Below are positions 32,080 to 40,313 of a stretch of 44,365 nt of DNA, in pieces. Each line of letters begins with the position of its first letter. Position 1 is the first letter of the stretch. The position numbers and the translations under genes were made by a program. Source of the stretch: a bacterium BMS3Abin03 (lineage in GTDB: Bacteria > Bacteroidota > Ignavibacteria > Ignavibacteriales > Ignavibacteriaceae); assembly GCA_002898075.1 (NCBI GenBank), contig BDSV01000018.1:1-44365 (forward strand), in the 5' to 3' direction. Under the pieces are notes generated by a model, which made no database searches, was not told the DNA's origin, and saw nothing but the letters and a program-made list of their open reading frames with translations.

Positions 32080-33765
32080 CTATGGATATCTTTTGGGATT
32101 ATGTTGTCTTCTGTGACACCTTAAATAACATCTTCCGGCAAATGTACCATCATCAATAAATTCTAATCGACCCATCATTGCGGGCTGTACAATTGATATA
32201 TCAAAATTTATAAGATGAGTATTATTAGTTGTATTACCTTGAGAACTGCTTATTCCGTGTGGATCGTGACATACATTACAGGGAGTTCTTATATTTACTA
32301 TATGTTTTTTATGTTTACTGAAGCTTTCATTATTTAAAATCGAATTGCGGTCGTGGCACTGGTAACAAAGTTCATAAGCTAAATAAGATTCCTGAGTATA
32401 ATCTGCTGTTTCGTAATTATATTTTAAGATATGTGGATAAATTGAACCGTGAGGTCCCGCGGGTGCGTTCGAACCATTGCTTGCATGGCAATCGGTACAG
32501 TAAATTACACTCGATTCGGATAAAGGAGAAATCAGACTCGGTACATTCGGATTAGCTCCCTGACCTTCTATCGGATGATATGATGGATTACCAATATCGA
32601 ACTCTAGCCTAACATTACTTTGTTCAATCTGCCGGGTTGTCGGGCTTCCGGGCTTATCGGGGCTATCTGCATGACAACGGTAGCAGAGTTCGTATTGATA
32701 CTGAATTTCAGAAACCGGATTACCGTCAGCATTAACTCCCTTTACACCTTGAATAAATCCGTTTGCGTCGGGAGGATTTGCCGTAACATCATTTACAGCA
32801 TGTGGATTGTGGCAATCTGCACACTCCACGTGTTTGATTTGTACAATGTTCGGCTCTTCAGGATCATGAATACCGTTATATGCAGCTACGTTATGACTGT
32901 ACGGTTTGTTTAATTCTGATTGAATATTTTTATTAGCCACGTTACCGTTGTGGCAAACAAGACAATTATTTTCTTCCGGTGTAAAATTCATCAACCTGAA
33001 TTGACTGCTTGCCGTATGAGGATTATGACAATTTTCACAAGCATTTTCAGTTACGGTTGTATAGTTTGTGTGAAACCAAGGATTTGTGCCGGAGCCGTTC
33101 CAAGTAGCGTTTGAAGTTTTATGAGCTGAATTATTCCAAAAATTCTTTTGATGACAATACAAACAGAGGTTGGAATATTGATTTGTTACAACTAAAAAAT
33201 CTCCGTTCACATTCAAATGTGGATCATGGCATGCCGTACATTCCAAATAACCATCTTCCAACTTAACAGGACCGGTTAATGTGGATGGATCGGCAAGTTC
33301 TCCGTCCTGCGATGCAAGCGTGGAATTATATAAAAATGAAACCGGATGATCATCGGATAAGTCTGTAGAGAGATTTGTTGTTCCGGGTGGCAGGGTAGTA
33401 ATGCCGCTTACAAAAACAATATCGTTTGTTCTGCTCAAAACATTTCCAAGCGCTATCGTTCCGTCATGACAAGAAAGACAAAGAATTGATGACCTGTCCG
33501 GCTGACCCGGATTACCTTGAATAGTTGAACTGCTGTATAAAGTATATGTAACACCTGGATCAGGTTTATTCCACAACGGTGATCGCGGACTGCTATTGTG
33601 CGGAGTATGACAGAAAATACATATTTCGGTTTCTGAAACAGCTTTAATTGTTCCGGGCCCGCTCACAGACAAATTATGCCTGGTACTAACGATAGTTTGA
33701 GAGTAAAAATTAATTCCGTAAGTAAAGAATATAACCAGAAAGAAGAGATGTATTTTACTTTTCAT
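32080..33765 (-). CDS. Large multiheme c-type cytochrome (11 CXXCH plus CX3CH)
   Basis: A 561-residue exported protein (signal peptide to YSQ). The eleven CXXCH sites are CIFCH, CLSCH, CTACH, CLYCH, CENCH, CLVCH, CADCH, CYRCH, CTDCH, CYQCH and CNVCH; CYLRCH near the C-terminus adds a CX3CH site, giving up to 12 haems. The first ~200 residues (CIFCHTPHNSSPRSPLWNK, LSDDHPVSFLYNSTLAS) repeat the plan of the small tetraheme proteins. The rest has NPH-type doubled motifs spaced by long loops, common in surface cytochromes. There is no type-IX sorting domain and no lipobox. It overlaps the upstream NHL gene by 11 bp, so the two are translated together. Surface or periplasmic electron transfer is inferred. 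Confidence 0.92.
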   Translation of the reverse strand: MKSKIHLFFLVIFFTYGINFYSQTIVSTRHNLSVSGPGTIKAVSETEICIFCHTPHNSSPRSPLWNKPDPGVTYTLYSSSTIQGNPGQPDRSSILCLSCHDGTIALGNVLSRTNDIVFVSGITTLPPGTTNLSTDLSDDHPVSFLYNSTLASQDGELADPSTLTGPVKLEDGYLECTACHDPHLNVNGDFLVVTNQYSNLCLYCHQKNFWNNSAHKTSNATWNGSGTNPWFHTNYTTVTENACENCHNPHTASSQFRLMNFTPEENNCLVCHNGNVANKNIQSELNKPYSHNVAAYNGIHDPEEPNIVQIKHVECADCHNPHAVNDVTANPPDANGFIQGVKGVNADGNPVSEIQYQYELCYRCHADSPDKPGSPTTRQIEQSNVRLEFDIGNPSYHPIEGQGANPNVPSLISPLSESSVIYCTDCHASNGSNAPAGPHGSIYPHILKYNYETADYTQESYLAYELCYQCHDRNSILNNESFSKHKKHIVNIRTPCNVCHDPHGISSSQGNTTNNTHLINFDISIVQPAMMGRLEFIDDGTFAGRCYLRCHRRQHNPKRYP

Positions 33766-34762
33766 CTTTTTTTAATAGTTTGAAAATTTGAATTCTTGAA
33801 TTAAAACTATCCGCTACATAGATATAGTCTTCATCATCAATAAATATACCTGTTGGTAACCAAAATTTACCGTTACCCGAACCTTTACCGCCGAAGTAAT
33901 AGAGAAACTCTCCGTCTTTGTTGTATGCTTGAATCGCATTATAAAGACCATCGACGATAAAAATGTGCCCATAACTATCTACCGCCACACCTTTGGGACG
34001 GGCAAAATATCCGGTAGCATCCCCTGGTTCACCAAAAGTGTTAATAATCTCACCTGTAGGGCTTAAAATCTGCAAGCGGAAATTCATTGAATCAATCACA
34101 TATACTATGCCATTCTTATCTATCCAGATATATGTTGGAAAATTAAATTGCCCCGGTTCGGTGCCCCTGCTGCCAACTACTTTTTTAAATTTCCCGCTCA
34201 TATCGAAAATTGAGATTTGGTGTGATAAAGTTTCTACTACCCAAACTTCTTTGGTAAGAATGTTATACGCTATTCCTGTTGGCTGATTCAATGATTTGTT
34301 TTTAATAAAAGGACTGATAATATCGTCTTTTTCGTTGTACATATAAACCATGTTTTCTTTGGAATCGGTAAATAAATAAACTCCCCTTTTCATCTCACAA
34401 ATGTCAACTAATGAAGGAAAAGTTTTTCCATTACCATTCATTACTATCTGAAATTCTTCCTCTAAAGTATCGATTCTAACAATATAACCCGCCCCCTGAT
34501 CCAATACAAGCAACCTGTTCCAACTGTCTTTAATTACCTTCATAGGTTTGACTAATTGGATTACATCTTCGCCGAATAACCAATCAACGATTTTTTCACC
34601 TATCGATTTATCTTTTACAACATCTTCATTTGTAGAAAAAGAACGGACAAATTCTACTGTAAATTTATCACCCGGTTTATCATTGTTATTTTGTGCTATT
34701 GCTTGAAATACAAATAGGAAGGAAAGAATTATAGAACAATATCTCAAATTAAAAGATGACAT
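33755..34762 (-). CDS. NHL-repeat beta-propeller protein, exported
   Basis: A 335-residue protein with a cleavable signal (FVFQAIAQ). NHL blades include EPGQFNFPTYIWIDKNGIVYVIDSMNFRLQILSPTGEIINTFG, RPKGVAVDSYGHIFIVDGLYNAIQAYNKDGEFLYYFGG and LPTGIFIDDEDYIYVADSFNSRIQIFK. KVIKDSWNRLLVLDQGAGYIVRID starts the propeller. It resembles the lipoprotein at 27266 but lacks the lipid anchor. It overlaps the 12-site cytochrome gene by 11 bp and is first in the whole minus-strand cytochrome region. The NHL-then-cytochrome order occurs twice in the window, which suggests a working pair. Confidence 0.88.
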   Translation of the reverse strand: MSSFNLRYCSIILSFLFVFQAIAQNNNDKPGDKFTVEFVRSFSTNEDVVKDKSIGEKIVDWLFGEDVIQLVKPMKVIKDSWNRLLVLDQGAGYIVRIDTLEEEFQIVMNGNGKTFPSLVDICEMKRGVYLFTDSKENMVYMYNEKDDIISPFIKNKSLNQPTGIAYNILTKEVWVVETLSHQISIFDMSGKFKKVVGSRGTEPGQFNFPTYIWIDKNGIVYVIDSMNFRLQILSPTGEIINTFGEPGDATGYFARPKGVAVDSYGHIFIVDGLYNAIQAYNKDGEFLYYFGGKGSGNGKFWLPTGIFIDDEDYIYVADSFNSRIQIFKLLKKDEK

Positions 34763-35065
34763 TTATATTCAGAATAAATTTAATAGATAACGATAAAATA
34801 GAAAAAGATTTTTTCACAAAAAATTTATTAACGAATCCACTTTTTTAAAAGAGTAATCACACTGGAAACAAGGATCAAAACAAATTAAAATTTAGTGGAT
34901 TCTCACTTTCCCCGATAAATCGGGAGGTATGACAATCAAGAATACCGGCTTTTTAGATCGGACTAATTAATATGATAATTTTTCCATATTCAAAAATTTC
35001 CCGGCAGTTAATTATTAAAATCGAGAATTTAACGATTTTAATAAAATTGTTATAATTGCAGTAAT
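34763..35065. other. Intergenic region upstream of the cytochrome cluster
   Basis: About 300 bp containing a small hairpin (CCCCGATAAATCGGG near 34914-34928) and otherwise AT-rich sequence. It must hold the promoter of the 33755 gene and the end of the STAS gene transcript; no boxes were assigned. Confidence 0.4.
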
Positions 35066-35413
35066 TTATACTGTGTTAAAACTTTCAACCGCTTTATGAG
35101 CTGAATCGTAAATATCGAATACTTTAACCATCCCCGTAGATTCGAGCATTAAATTTACATCGTTTGTTGCTGCAACCAATCTTAAATTGCCGCCCGTAGC
35201 TACAATTGCTTTCAACGACGTTATTAATGCAGACAAAAAGGTGGAATCAACAAATTCGCATTTACTAAGATCAACAACTATTTTAATTTTGTTATTCTTA
35301 ATATGCTCATGTACAATTCCCTTTAATTCATCTGCATGTTCGAGGGTAGCTTTAACTAAATTTACTACTTCTACAACAACATCGCTTTTTATAACAGAGA
35401 TAAAATTTTCCAT
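35066..35413 (-). CDS. STAS-domain anti-sigma-factor antagonist-like protein
   Basis: A 115-residue single STAS domain. HIKNNKIKIVVDLSKCEFVDSTFLSALITSLKAIVATGGNLRLVAATNDVNLMLESTGMVKVFDIYDS is typical of SpoIIAA/RsbV-type antagonists. The Ser in VDSTFL is the expected phosphorylation site for a partner kinase. No anti-sigma kinase or phosphatase gene is adjacent, so its partner must be elsewhere. It is a single-gene unit. Confidence 0.9.
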   Translation of the reverse strand: MENFISVIKSDVVVEVVNLVKATLEHADELKGIVHEHIKNNKIKIVVDLSKCEFVDSTFLSALITSLKAIVATGGNLRLVAATNDVNLMLESTGMVKVFDIYDSAHKAVESFNTV

Positions 35414-36361
35414 AACCTATTATTATTTAACCAATTAATTTACAATTTAATGTTGAATTTTAAAAACCGATTTATCGAACCCGAATCAACCAATGCATCT
35501 CTATTTTTCACCAATTTATTATTCCTAAAATAAACCTGCATCTACTGAAAACGGTTCCGTGCAAACTAATTCACTCTTTTTATTCAAAACATTTTGCCAT
35601 CTTCATCAAATGTTTCAACCTTAATGCCAAAACCCCTGCTTTGAATTTCAACGAATAAACAGGTAAGCCCGGGTTTCCCGGTATAAAACATGAAATTTTA
35701 TCCGTCCCGCCTGCTATAGGAAAAAGTTGTAAGTCTTATTTTCACATATTTATATACCCACTTAAAGTTTTCAACCGCTAAAGGTAATCCTATAAATAAG
35801 GTTACTTTTAGCAAAGAGAGATTAGATTTTTCTTTTTGTACTATTGCTCCGGCAATAAAAAAGACTGCATTTAGTCTATTTGCAATTTGGTTTTCGGATT
35901 TTTCCATGTTCTTATCACTTTTTATGCCTGTCCCGTCATTTGTATATATGCGTCAACTTAAGGAATATTTCCTAAAAGATGACTGAGAAAAAGTGCAATT
36001 TTATTGAGTTGCCACGACCTTTAGAGTTTGTGTGAATGATAACAAACTCACCCCCGAAATAAATTCGGGGCAAGCTCTGAATCCATCTCTTGAAAAGAGG
36101 GAGAGAGACTTTTAGATACTGAGAAAGCTGCACGCTTTAGCTCTTTCTCTTTTTAAGAGAAGGAGATGAGTTCTTAAATTGAATATATAATTTTAAAACA
36201 CTCTCGTTAGGTTGTGGATTAAATTAACTAACGGGCTATTGGCTTTATCGGAAACTGAATAAAGAGTTGTGGCTAAAGCCATAATTAACCCGGGCTTAAA
36301 AGTCAGGATAATTAAGCTGACGCCTATGCGTTATTTGCAGGAAAAGATTAGAGTGAGTTCA
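35414..36361. other. Long non-coding stretch with repeat element III
   Basis: About 950 bp with no convincing gene. It contains an inverted repeat GCTAAAGGTAA...TTACTTTTAGC (near 35777-35811) and the MITE-like copy III (35884-36390). The 69-codon frame 35698-35907 is a reading of the left arm of that element and is not counted as a gene. Confidence 0.5.
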
Positions 36362-36390
36362 TTAAAAAGTCAAAATTTGAAAAACCAATT
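35884..36390. repeat. MITE-like inverted-repeat element, copy III (long form)
   Basis: Left arm AATTTGGTTTTCGGATTTTT (35884-35903) and right arm AAAATTTGAAAAACCAATT (36372-36390) are imperfect inverted repeats about 500 bp apart. The left flank TAGTCTATTTG matches the outer side of copy II's right arm, and the right flank TGTAAAAGGTATATATT matches copy I. The interior holds the hairpin array at 36045-36176. No transposase gene is inside, so any mobility would depend on other proteins. Confidence 0.7.
36045..36176. repeat. Hairpin array inside element III, plan similar to REP-like copies A/B
   Basis: CCCCGAA-ataaa-TTCGGGG (36052-36070), a CTCTT/AAGAG hairpin near 36087-36099 and a TCTCTTtttaAGAGA hairpin near 36146-36161, enclosed by AACTCACCCC... 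and ...GGAGATGAGTT, which are partly inverted. The order (a C-rich stem, then CT-rich stems, closed by outer arms) resembles the right half of the 3864 repeat, although the bases differ. Confidence 0.5.
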
Positions 36391-36610
36391 TGTAAAAGGT
36401 ATATATTATAACTTCTCCACAAATTAGATGCACAAGAAATAATTGCCGGTTTAATATATTGGATTTTTCAGTAATTGGTAAAAATTTAGGGCTGGTCCGG
36501 AAAACGTTCACTTTTTCTTTCCCGACTTTTTCCAGGGTGATTTCTATGTTTGGATAAGCAGGATTTCCTTCATACTGAAAAATTGCTGCTCCCAATTTAA
36601 GAGTGTTCAA
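36362..36610 (-). pseudogene. Hypothetical short ORF after nth, probably truncated by element III
   Basis: An 82-codon frame starting TTG inside the nth stop (TTGA overlap). The first ~50 residues (LGAAIFQYEGNPAYPNIEITLEKVGKEKV) look like ordinary protein. The end (FYKLVFQILTF) is read from the right arm of element III and its conserved flank, so the original C-terminus is probably lost. No family was recognised. It might be a remnant of a gene once co-translated with nth. Confidence 0.35.
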
Positions 36611-37317
36611 TTAATATTATCTAACAACATAAAATCATTTTTTTTAACAGAAACAACGGAAGCAAGATTTTTTTCAGCAAAGGTACAATATTCAAACAGC
36701 GGACAAATTTTACAATTCGGTTTTGAGGGCTTGCATATCTCTCTGCCCAATCGAATCAAATTTGTATGAAAGGAATGAGCAATTCCCTCCGGGATATTAC
36801 CATTAATCTCATAAAACGTTTTCTCTGGCGAAGCAGTTTTTACTAACCCGATCCTATTCAGGGTTCTTTGGACGTGCGTATCGACAGGGCAAACATTTCT
36901 ATCCAATGAAAAAAGTAAAACACAACTTGCTGTTTTTATTCCGACACCATTATAACCGGTAAGTTGTTGCATAATTGCAGCATCATCCAGCTTTTTAAAA
37001 TGATTTAAACTTATTTTCCCATTTTGTTTTAACAAATTGCTCAATACTTTTTTAATTGCCTTTGATTTCTGTTTACCCAGTCCCGCAACTTTAATTATTT
37101 TTTCAATCTTCGAAAGGGGCAGCTTTGCAACTTCTTCCCATCGATAGTATTTTGCTTTTAAATTACTGAATGCTTTATATGAATTTTTATCGTTAGTATT
37201 TTGAGATAAAATAGTGCCTATCAGCATATCAACGGGGTCGGGTAATTTCTTATTTCTCTTCGGTACACCGTAATGATCTACCAATAATCGATTAATTTTT
37301 TTTATCTGCTGTTTCAT
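36607..37317 (-). CDS. nth: Endonuclease III (DNA glycosylase/AP lyase)
   Basis: A 236-residue HhH-GPD base-excision-repair glycosylase that removes oxidised pyrimidines. The helix-hairpin-helix is LTGYNGVGIKTA (119-130) with catalytic Lys128, and CPVDTHVQRTLNRIGL holds catalytic Asp146. The iron-sulfur ligands are Cys195, Cys202, Cys205 and Cys211 (C-x6-C-x2-C-x5-C). The C-terminal tail beyond the cluster is about 25 residues longer than in E. coli. It is divergent from the glmM-like gene. Confidence 0.95.
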   Translation of the reverse strand: MKQQIKKINRLLVDHYGVPKRNKKLPDPVDMLIGTILSQNTNDKNSYKAFSNLKAKYYRWEEVAKLPLSKIEKIIKVAGLGKQKSKAIKKVLSNLLKQNGKISLNHFKKLDDAAIMQQLTGYNGVGIKTASCVLLFSLDRNVCPVDTHVQRTLNRIGLVKTASPEKTFYEINGNIPEGIAHSFHTNLIRLGREICKPSKPNCKICPLFEYCTFAEKNLASVVSVKKNDFMLLDNIN

Positions 37318-37385
37318 TGATAAGTTATTTTTTATAAAATTAAAGCTTTATAATTTAAGATTTAGTTGTTTATATTAAAAATTTT

Positions 37386-37397
37386 TCCTCCGGAGGA
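37386..37397 (+). promoter_or_regulatory. Shine-Dalgarno inside a 12-bp palindrome
   Basis: TCCTCCGGAGGA is a perfect palindrome holding the ribosome site (GGAGGA) 3 bp before the ATG at 37401. As RNA it could pair between molecules, or be a duplex-binding site in DNA; a loop-free hairpin is not possible, so internal sequestration is unlikely. It fixes the glmM start. A TATAAT hexamer lies upstream at 37349-37354. Confidence 0.6.
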
Positions 37398-37400
37398 TTA

Positions 37401-38750
37401 ATGAGCAAATTAATGGTTAGTGTTTCAGGTATAAGAGGAATTGTCGGGGATGGTTTTGACCCGGAATCAATTGTTAAATATACAAATGCTTTCGCTGATT
37501 TCATTGGTTCGGGAAGAGTTGTTATCGGAAGAGACGCCAGAATAACAGGCGGGATGGTTAACAACTTGGTAACAGGAACATTATTAGCAAAAGGTTTGGA
37601 TGTAGTTAATATCGGCATCTGCCCTACTCCAACCGTACAATTTACCGTAAAGGAATTAAAAGCAAACGGCGGTATAGCAATTTCAGCAAGTCATAATCCC
37701 AACGAATGGAATGCTTTAAAGCTGTTAAATTCAACCGGTCAATTCATGACACCGGATGAAAATAAAGAAATGTTGGAGTATCTTAAAAATGAATCTTCAT
37801 ACAAAAGATGGGATGGAATCGGTAAAGCTTCCGAATTCAAAGAGGGGTTGAATAATCATGTTAATGCAGTGCTTAATTTGAAACGTGTAAACGTTAAGGA
37901 AATAAAGAAAAGAAAATTTCGTGTTTTAGCAGATTGTGTAAATGGTGCGGGTGTGTATGTAATTCCTTCTCTCTTGAAAAAATTTGGCTGTGATGTGATT
38001 GAAATGAATTGTGAAAAAACCGGGATTTTCCCGCGTCTTCCCGAACCTTTACCTGAGAATTTAACGAAAACCATGCAGGCAGTTATAGATTCAAATGCCG
38101 ATTTGGGTGTAGTCGTTGACCCGGATGTTGACAGGTTGGTTTTAATCACAAACGAAGGAGAACCTTTCGGTGAAGAGAATACAATTACTCATGTCGTTAA
38201 ATTTATACTTTCAAAAGAGAAAGGAAATGTTGTAGTAAATTTGTCAACAACAAGAGCTGTTGAAGATGTTGTAGCAGAATTTGGATGCGAGACATTCCGT
38301 TCCGCCGTGGGTGAAGCAAACGTTGTTAAGAAAATGAAAGAAGTTAACTCTGTTATCGGCGGTGAAGGAAGCGGAGGTGTTATTTATCCCGCTCTCCATT
38401 ACGGCAGAGACGCTTTAGTTGGAATAGCACTAACATTACAGCATCTTACCGAATTCGGGGGAACCATTAGTGAACTGAAAGAATCTCTGCCTAAATATTT
38501 TATCAAGAAGAAAAAAATAGAACTAAAGAATAGCGATCCAGCCGGTGTTCTGAACAAGATTATTGAAAAGTATAAGAATGAGAAAGTAAATACGGAAGAC
38601 GGTTTGCGAATCGACTTTCCGGATTTTTGGGTTCATTTGAGAAAATCTAACACGGAACCAATCATAAGAATAATTGCCGAAGCAAAATCCGGGGAAGAAG
38701 CGGAAAAACAGGTCGGCAGGTTTTATTCAGAAATTGAATCAATGATGTAA
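37401..38750 (+). CDS. glmM: Phosphoglucosamine mutase/phosphohexomutase
   Basis: A 449-residue alpha-D-phosphohexomutase. The phosphoserine loop is SASHNP (95-100; Ser97 is phosphorylated), the metal-binding loop is DPDVDR (240-245), the sugar loop is GGEGSGGVIYP, and the phosphate-binding loop is RKSNTEPIIRI. The start MVSVSGIRGIVGDGFDPE and the sugar-loop residues fit the GlmM/archaeal-type subgroup that makes glucosamine-1-phosphate, feeding UDP-GlcNAc, LPS and peptidoglycan. The strongest Shine-Dalgarno of the right half precedes it. Phosphomannomutase activity cannot be excluded from the sequence alone. Confidence 0.88.
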   Translation: MSKLMVSVSGIRGIVGDGFDPESIVKYTNAFADFIGSGRVVIGRDARITGGMVNNLVTGTLLAKGLDVVNIGICPTPTVQFTVKELKANGGIAISASHNPNEWNALKLLNSTGQFMTPDENKEMLEYLKNESSYKRWDGIGKASEFKEGLNNHVNAVLNLKRVNVKEIKKRKFRVLADCVNGAGVYVIPSLLKKFGCDVIEMNCEKTGIFPRLPEPLPENLTKTMQAVIDSNADLGVVVDPDVDRLVLITNEGEPFGEENTITHVVKFILSKEKGNVVVNLSTTRAVEDVVAEFGCETFRSAVGEANVVKKMKEVNSVIGGEGSGGVIYPALHYGRDALVGIALTLQHLTEFGGTISELKESLPKYFIKKKKIELKNSDPAGVLNKIIEKYKNEKVNTEDGLRIDFPDFWVHLRKSNTEPIIRIIAEAKSGEEAEKQVGRFYSEIESMM

Positions 38751-39659
38751 TTAAAACAGCTTCGATCTCTTCTGAATATAATTGAGCAGCGCTTTATCGA
38801 ACGGCTGCGAAGTTTCAATTAAGTTATAATCAACGTTTGAATTCAGGCATTCACGCTTAAGAGATGTAATAAAAGCATTCATCGCTTCTTTGTATGCCTT
38901 CTGTATTTGATATGGTTGTGTTGTTATCTCGTCATTTGTTTCCATGTCTATAAAAATTGCATCTCTTCCAAAGGCAAAGCTTCTTTCTATGGGGTCAAGG
39001 ATCTGAAAAACTATTACTTCATTTTTCTGGTAGCTAAAATGTTTTATGGCTTTAAGCACAGATCCGATATCATCAAAAAAATCTGATATGATTATTACTA
39101 ATCCCCTGCGTTTAATCTTTTCAGCTATCGATTGCAGGCAGGAAGCCGTGTTAGTTTTATCGGAAGAAGAAATTTTGCTAAGTGACTTAAATATTTCCTG
39201 AAGAAAGGGACGACTGACTTTTGGCGGAAGATATTTCATAATTCTATCCGAATAAAGCGTAAGCCCGACAGCATCCTGCTGTTTCATCATCAGGTAAGAG
39301 AGCGCAGCGGTTAGAGTAGCTGCATATTCCTGTTTGGTAACATTTCCTTTTGAGGCAAATTTCATCGAAGCGCTTGTATCTAAAATAATATGGATTTTAA
39401 GATTGGTTTCTTCTTCATATTGCTTTATATAAAATTTCTCGGTTTTTCCATAAACCTTCCAGTCAACATCCTTAAGATTATCTCCCTGCATATAAGGACG
39501 GTGCTGGGTAAATTCCACACTGAATCCATGGTAAGGACTTCTGTGAAGACCTACCATAAAACCCTCTACAACTAATCGTGCTCTTAACTCGAGTGAGGTT
39601 ATTTTGGAAATTATCGAGGGGTCTAATATGCTTTTATAATCTTGATATAATCCTGACAC
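38751..39659 (-). CDS. DUF58 domain protein
   Basis: A 302-residue DUF58 protein. RSPYHGFSVEFTQHRPYMQGDNLKDVDWKVYGKTEKFYIKQYEEETNLKIHIILDTSASM is the family signature, with DTSASM as the MIDAS-like start of a von Willebrand A fold. The longer forms with two membrane helices are absent; this is the cytoplasmic short type. Such genes usually neighbour MoxR ATPases and Aer/BatA-type proteins, none of which are in view here. Its stop abuts the glmM stop in convergent orientation. It overlaps the TPR lipoprotein gene by one base, so the two are co-expressed. Confidence 0.93.
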   Translation of the reverse strand: MSGLYQDYKSILDPSIISKITSLELRARLVVEGFMVGLHRSPYHGFSVEFTQHRPYMQGDNLKDVDWKVYGKTEKFYIKQYEEETNLKIHIILDTSASMKFASKGNVTKQEYAATLTAALSYLMMKQQDAVGLTLYSDRIMKYLPPKVSRPFLQEIFKSLSKISSSDKTNTASCLQSIAEKIKRRGLVIIISDFFDDIGSVLKAIKHFSYQKNEVIVFQILDPIERSFAFGRDAIFIDMETNDEITTQPYQIQKAYKEAMNAFITSLKRECLNSNVDYNLIETSQPFDKALLNYIQKRSKLF

Positions 39660-40168
39660 TAATCCTCTTTTGCAATTTTCTTTTGAAGAATTTCTTCCGG
39701 CGTTAAACCCATATTATTCAGCTCTTCTTTGGCAGATGAAGCAAGTTCATGATCGGGAAAGAGTTTAATGAATAAATTGTACGTTTCAGTTGCAGCGTTG
39801 AAATCTTTTAGTTCATTTGCCTGAACGAAGCCCGCCATAAATAACCCCATGGGGGCTTCTTTACTTTGAGGATATTTTTCATATATACTTTTAAAAAGCT
39901 CAACCGACTTATTAAGCGATTCCTTCTCTGCAATATTCTTTAAAAGTTTATTCTGATAAATCCCGGCAAGCAGAACAATAGTTTCGGGAGCAAGCTTATT
40001 ATCGGGGTACTCTTGCAGCAGCGATTCATAAGAATTTACTGCTTCAGGAATTTTTTTCTCCGTTGTTAATTTCATACCCTCATCAAAAAGTTCCTGCGCT
40101 GTTTTCTTCGGGCTACATCCTATAAATGTTATTGTTAGTAATATTAGAATATAGATTAACGATTTCAT
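39659..40168 (-). CDS. TPR-repeat lipoprotein
   Basis: A ~169-residue lipoprotein, started at ATG 40168 (the ORF track adds four residues). MKSLIYILILLTITFIGC is the lipid signal. Then TPR-like helices (AQELFDEGMKLTTEKKIPEAVNSYESLLQEYPDNKLAPETIVLLA, SVELFKSIYEKYPQSKEAPMGLFMAGF, ATETYNLFIKLFPDHELASSAKEELN) resemble BamD/YbgF-type repeats. It is too short for BamD, and the function is unknown. It shares a junction base with the DUF58 gene. Confidence 0.82.
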   Translation of the reverse strand: MKSLIYILILLTITFIGCSPKKTAQELFDEGMKLTTEKKIPEAVNSYESLLQEYPDNKLAPETIVLLAGIYQNKLLKNIAEKESLNKSVELFKSIYEKYPQSKEAPMGLFMAGFVQANELKDFNAATETYNLFIKLFPDHELASSAKEELNNMGLTPEEILQKKIAKED

Positions 40169-40263
40169 ATTTCTTACCAAAATTTATTTAACAAACAAAT
40201 GCAAATTATAAATTGCTGATTGAATATACAACGTACAGATTTTTCAACTAGTTCTTTAAACAA

Positions 40264-40295
40264 AAAAAGCCGGTTCAAGACGAACCGGCTTTTTA
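40264..40295 (-). terminator. Rho-independent terminator
   Basis: AAAAAGCCGGTTC-aagac-GAACCGGCTTTTT is a strong stem with A- and T-runs on both sides, so it works in both directions. It ends the 40314-41537 gene. Confidence 0.92.
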
Positions 40296-40313
40296 GATAG
40301 CAGAATATCACGT

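Noticed and set aside
35698-35907. 69-codon frame
   Set aside because: Begins in the left arm of the MITE-like element (MEKSENQIA) and lacks family features.
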